Source: Paracoccaceae bacterium (GTDB lineage Bacteria > Pseudomonadota > Alphaproteobacteria > Rhodobacterales > Rhodobacteraceae). Taken from it: 9,015 nucleotides of DNA. The translations under genes were made by a program, and so were the position numbers. This document shows positions 6,458 through 9,015 of this stretch, in pieces (the first letter of the stretch is position 1; every line of letters starts with the position of its first letter). Under the pieces are notes generated by a model that made no database searches, was not told the origin of the DNA, and saw nothing but the letters and a program-made list of their open reading frames with translations. The DNA lies in NCBI GenBank assembly GCA_007128865.1, contig SKWP01000353.1, positions 1 to 9,015 on the forward strand, written 5' to 3'.

Positions 6458-7623
6458 CCCGCCTCGGGGCCGGTCCGGGCGGCCAGCAGCGCCAGACGGG
6501 CGCGCAGCTCGGCCCGGACCGCGCCCTCGCGCGGGGGGTCGCGCAGGGTTTCGAACCAGTGCCGGGGCGGGTTGCGCCCCACCCGCGGCGGCCGGGGCCA
6601 GACCACGGCGCGCAGCACCGCCTCGGCCTCGGGGGGCAGCCTGTCGGGCAGCTCCCGCCCCGAAAGGCACCCCCAGATCGCCGTCCAGCAGCGCGCCGCC
6701 GACCACGGATTGTAGCCGCCACCGCCCAGCACCACGAGCCGGGGGACGGTGGCCCGCAACGCGGCCAGCGCCTCCAGACAGGCGTTGTTGGACAGCGACA
6801 GCCGCGAAAGCGGGTCTTCGAGCAGCGCATCGGCGCCGCATTGCAGCACCAGGGCCTGCGGGGCAAAGCCGGCCACCCGCGGCAGGATCAGCGCGTGCAG
6901 GATCGCGCGCATCTCGCTGTCATTGAGCCCGCCCGGCACCGGCAGGTTGAAGACATTGCCCCCGCCGTCGTCGTCCAGCGCACCCGTGAAGGGCCATCGA
7001 CGTTCCTCGTGGACCGAGACGATCAGCGCCTCGGGATCGCCGGCGAACACCGGCTGCACCCCGTCGCAATGATGCGCATCAAGGTCCACATAGGCGATGC
7101 GCGAAAGCCCCGCGCGGCGCAGGGTGAGAAGGCAGAGAACCGGGTCGTTGAGATAGCAGAAGCCGCCCGCACGGTCGGCATGGGCGTGATGGGTGCCGCC
7201 GGCAGGGACATGCACCACACCGCCCTCGCGCGCAACGATCCGGGCTGCCAGCATGGTCCCGCCGGCCGAGGTCGCGGGGCGGCGAAAGACCTCGGCAAAC
7301 ACCGGATTTGCGTCAGTCCCGAGGTTGTGGCGGGCCCGCACCGCGGCAGATACGGTGCCTTCGGCCTCGGCCCGCTGCAACGCCGCCACATAGGCCGGAT
7401 CGTGAAACAGGGTCAGCGCGGCAGGCAGGGCACGCGGCGAGCGGATGTAGTTGTCACGATCAAGCCAGCCCAGCGCGCGGCAAAGATCCATCACCGTCGA
7501 CACCCGCGGCACCCGCAGCGGGTGCGCGGGCCCGTAGCTGGAACCGCGGTAGATTTCGGAGCCGACAAACCGCACCGAAGCCCCGGCGCATTGGCCGTTT
7601 TCGGGCAGTGCTGCGACGCTCAC
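6454..7623 (-). CDS. Histone deacetylase-family protein (AcuC-like acetyl/acylamide hydrolase)
   Basis: A 389-residue zinc amidohydrolase of the HDAC/AcuC/acetylpolyamine amidohydrolase superfamily, expected to remove acyl groups from lysines or polyamines in the cytoplasm. The N-terminal motif [18 protein letters not shown] begins at residue 19. The active-site His pair is His145-His146 in [20 protein letters not shown]. Zinc ligands are Asp182 and His184 in [13 protein letters not shown] and Asp265 in [10 protein letters not shown]. The catalytic tyrosine is Tyr304 in [10 protein letters not shown]. The usual HHGDG reads HHCDG here. I chose the GTG at 7623, which overlaps the peroxidase stop as GTGA. 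A second GTG at 7575 gives [10 protein letters not shown], closer to how many homologues start, and is a real alternative. The substrate is not predictable from sequence; AcuC (acetyl-CoA synthetase control) is only the nearest named relative. Confidence 0.87.
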   Translation of the reverse strand: MSVAALPENGQCAGASVRFVGSEIYRGSSYGPAHPLRVPRVSTVMDLCRALGWLDRDNYIRSPRALPAALTLFHDPAYVAALQRAEAEGTVSAAVRARHNLGTDANPVFAEVFRRPATSAGGTMLAARIVAREGGVVHVPAGGTHHAHADRAGGFCYLNDPVLCLLTLRRAGLSRIAYVDLDAHHCDGVQPVFAGDPEALIVSVHEERRWPFTGALDDDGGGNVFNLPVPGGLNDSEMRAILHALILPRVAGFAPQALVLQCGADALLEDPLSRLSLSNNACLEALAALRATVPRLVVLGGGGYNPWSAARCWTAIWGCLSGRELPDRLPPEAEAVLRAVVWPRPPRVGRNPPRHWFETLRDPPREGAVRAELRARLALLAARTGPEAG

Positions 7624-8150
7624 GGCTGCAGCACTGCCTCGATCGCCCTGCGGACCGGGGGCGCTGTCGGCCGGACCGGCGCCGGCCATTGCCCGGCAAA
7701 GGCACCATCCGGGCCAATCAGCACCTTGTGGAAATTCCACGTCGGCCGCACCCCGTGGGCCGTATCGAGCCAGCGGTAGAACGGATGCGCCTGCGGGCCA
7801 AGCACCGGCGTTATGCCGGCCATGGGAATGTCGAGCGCAAAGTTGACGGCGCAGAAATCGGCGACCTCGGCATCGCTGGCCAGTTCCTGCCGGAAATCGT
7901 TTGACGGCACCGCCAGCACCACAAGCCCGCGGTCGCGATAGCGGTCCTGGATTGCCTGAAGATCGTCGAACTGCGCGGTGTAGCCGCAAAGCGAGGCCGT
8001 ATTGACAACCAGAACCGGCCGGCCCCGCCAATCGGCCAGCGCGTATGTTCCGCCGGTGAGGGCCTGAAACACGAAACCGCGCTCGACCGCCGAGGCTGGC
8101 GCCGCCAGCAGTGTCACGATCGCCAGAATGGCGGAAAACAGGCGCGGCAT
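7620..8150 (-). CDS. Exported Cys-type glutathione peroxidase family protein
   Basis: A 176-residue thioredoxin-fold peroxidase that would reduce hydroperoxides using a thiol donor. Residues 1-21 are a standard signal peptide (hydrophobic core, APASA cleavage site), so the mature protein should work in the periplasm. The peroxidatic cysteine is Cys55 in NTASLCGYT, and Cys100 in DFCAVNF matches the resolving cysteine of thioredoxin-dependent members. The WNF motif is at 138-140. The usual NQFGxQE loop reads NDFRQE at 84-89, so the tetrad glutamine appears to be Asp or shifted. The ATG at 8150 has GGGAGG five bases ahead. Its stop overlaps the start of the deacetylase-family gene, so the two are coupled. 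Thioredoxin-like donors are more likely than glutathione, by analogy with two-cysteine members. Confidence 0.9.
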   Translation of the reverse strand: MPRLFSAILAIVTLLAAPASAVERGFVFQALTGGTYALADWRGRPVLVVNTASLCGYTAQFDDLQAIQDRYRDRGLVVLAVPSNDFRQELASDAEVADFCAVNFALDIPMAGITPVLGPQAHPFYRWLDTAHGVRPTWNFHKVLIGPDGAFAGQWPAPVRPTAPPVRRAIEAVLQP

Positions 8151-8177
8151 GTCAGCCTCCCATTCAACCTGACGTGA

Positions 8178-8205
8178 TAGCTATCGCCGCGGCGCAAGGT
8201 ATCAA
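8178..8205 (-). promoter_or_regulatory. Candidate sigma-70 promoter for the peroxidase operon
   Basis: On the minus strand TTGATA (8205-8200) is followed after 16 bases by TAGCTA (8183-8178). The -35 is one base from TTGACA; the -10 is poor. The -10 falls within the perfect palindrome GATAGCTATC (8176-8185), which could instead be an operator. The region is the 138-base gap between divergent genes. Confidence 0.35.
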
Positions 8206-8232
8206 GTGTTGCCTCGCCCGGACAGGCGCGGC

Positions 8233-8260
8233 TTGATTTCGCCTGCCGGCTCGATAACTA
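8233..8260 (+). promoter_or_regulatory. Weak candidate promoter for the DUF1178 gene
   Basis: TTGATT at 8233-8238 and a TA-rich GATAACTA at 8253-8260 lie ahead of the ATG at 8289. Spacing is 14-16 bases depending on which hexamer is taken as -10, so the match is weak. Confidence 0.3.
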
Positions 8261-8288
8261 GGGGTCAGGGGGCGAGCAGGAAGACAAC

Positions 8289-8717
8289 ATGATCCGCTAT
8301 GCGCTGAAATGCGACAAGGGACACGGCTTTGAAAGCTGGTTTGCCTCGGCCTCGGCCTATGAAACCCTTGCCGCGCAGGGCCATGTCACCTGCCCCGAAT
8401 GCGGCAGCGCGCAGGTCTCCAAGGCGATGATGGCGCCCAGTCTGGGCTCTGCCGGGCAAAAGGCTGCCGCCGCGCCCGCAGCGGCGCCGGAACCGGCCGA
8501 CCGCGCAGCCATGCTCAAGCGGCTGCGGGCCGAGATCGAGGCGAATTCGGAATATGTCGGCATGTCCTTTGCGGCCGAGGCCCGGCGCATGCACGAAGGC
8601 GACGCGCCCGAGCGGTCGATCTATGGCGAGGCCCGGCCCGAGGAGGCCCGTGCCCTTATCGATGACGGCATCCCGGTTGCGCCGCTGCCGTTCGTGCCCG
8701 ACCGGCAGCGCAACTGA
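8289..8717 (+). CDS. DUF1178-family zinc-ribbon-like protein
   Basis: A 142-residue cytoplasmic protein of the DUF1178 family, common in alpha- and betaproteobacteria and functionally uncharacterised. The N-terminus MIRYALKCDKGHGFESWF is diagnostic. Cys8, His12, Cys35 and Cys38 (CPECGS) form a probable zinc ribbon. A variable Ala/Pro-rich linker follows at about 54-70. The conserved C-terminal half begins LKRLRAEIEANSEYVG and includes RMHEGDAPERSIYGEA and a final GIPVAPLPF. The ATG is preceded by AGGAAG five bases upstream. It stands alone, divergent from the peroxidase gene and convergent with trigger factor. Confidence 0.93.
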   Translation: MIRYALKCDKGHGFESWFASASAYETLAAQGHVTCPECGSAQVSKAMMAPSLGSAGQKAAAAPAAAPEPADRAAMLKRLRAEIEANSEYVGMSFAAEARRMHEGDAPERSIYGEARPEEARALIDDGIPVAPLPFVPDRQRN

Positions 8718-8758
8718 CCTTTCTCCGCAAGGGCGCGCTGCGGCGGCCGAACGGGAAA

Positions 8759-8783
8759 CGCCCGGTTCGTGACGAACCGGGCG
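8759..8783 (-). terminator. Rho-independent-like hairpin between trigger factor and DUF1178 genes
   Basis: CGCCCGGTTCG at 8759-8769 pairs perfectly with CGAACCGGGCG at 8773-8783 around a three-base loop. Read on the minus strand the stem is followed by TTTCCCG, a short T-tract, and it begins 33 bases past the trigger factor stop. On the plus strand no T-tract follows, but the 11-bp stem lies 41 bases after the DUF1178 stop and may help end that transcript too. Confidence 0.7.
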
Positions 8784-8816
8784 CTGTCGGGAACGCATGA
8801 TGTTGGTGCGGCTGGC

Positions 8817-9015
8817 TCAGGCTTCGTCTTCCAGTGCCTCGACCGCCTTTTCCAGCTCGTCCTTGGTGACTTCGCGCTCGCCGAGCGTTGCCTCGGCGAG
8901 GATATGGTCAACCACCTTGTCCTCGAAAATCGGCGCCCGCATCTGCTGCTGAACCTGGGCATTCTTCTGCACGAATTCGAAGAAGGCACGTTCCTGCCCC
9001 GGATACTGACGGGCC
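8817..9015 (-). CDS. tig: Trigger factor, C-terminal end only (5' part beyond the window)
   Basis: The last 65 residues of a ribosome-associated chaperone and prolyl isomerase. The visible part begins [18 protein letters not shown], continues [17 protein letters not shown], and ends with an acidic helix [17 protein letters not shown]. This matches the end of the trigger factor C-terminal (chaperone arm) domain, including the RAPxxEDKVVD motif. The N-terminal ribosome-binding and PPIase domains lie outside the window. The TGA is at 8819-8817, with a strong hairpin just beyond. Confidence 0.93.
   Translation of the reverse strand, partial: ARQYPGQERAFFEFVQKNAQVQQQMRAPIFEDKVVDHILAEATLGEREVTKDELEKAVEALEDEA

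Noticed and set aside
5426..6841. A long minus-strand open frame of 471 codons opposite the P460 gene.
   Set aside because: Arg/Gly/Ala-rich with no recognisable motif; it spans the convergent ends of two well-supported genes. GC-rich codon bias leaves such frames open by chance.
8265..8798. A minus-strand frame of 177 codons opposite the DUF1178 gene.
   Set aside because: It runs antisense through a recognised family and across the hairpin terminator, with no motif of its own.

Overview
The window is GC-rich, densely packed bacterial chromosome, most likely from an alphaproteobacterium of the Rhodobacterales (Rhodobacter/Paracoccus/roseobacter-like). The evidence is the codon composition, an ATP12-family F1-ATPase chaperone beside RluC and RarA, a DUF1178 zinc-ribbon protein, and an NrsF-type anti-sigma factor. 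No RNA genes, insertion sequences, CRISPR arrays or phage genes were seen. No stretch over 300 bases lacks a gene.

Layout, left to right. (1) 1-3105, minus strand: a housekeeping run rarA -> rluC-type pseudouridine synthase -> ATP12 chaperone. The ATP12 gene is cut by the left edge. The last two genes overlap by ATGA. (2) 3215-5187, minus strand: ECF sigma factor -> NrsF/DUF1109 membrane anti-sigma -> a histidine-rich conserved protein of unknown function. These are translationally overlapped (14 and 8 nt), and the last starts at a TTG with a strong GGAGG. (3) 5417-6457, plus strand, divergent from the sigma gene: an exported protein with 28 cysteines in about 115 residues (CGPC / NPCAA repeats), fused to a C-terminal cytochrome P460-like domain with one CxxCH haem site. 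A GTAACC-N16-GGAA site upstream resembles the promoter reported for Caulobacter SigF. (4) 6454-8150, minus strand: an exported Cys-type glutathione peroxidase followed, with a GTGA overlap, by an AcuC-like class of the histone deacetylase family. Its stop codon shares a CTAG with the stop of the P460 gene. (5) 8289-8717, plus strand: a DUF1178 protein. (6) 8817-9015, minus strand: the C-terminus of trigger factor, with a hairpin terminator between the two.

The unit most worth attention is regions 2-3. A sigma/anti-sigma pair of the type known from Caulobacter to respond to heavy metals sits divergently from a cysteine-rich haem protein and is co-transcribed with a histidine-rich protein. I infer a metal- or redox-stress response in which the sensor is a six-helix membrane protein with only two cysteines, and the main output is an exported thiol-rich, haem-binding protein. 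This is inference from context, motifs and one promoter match; no function has been shown for the two unusual proteins.
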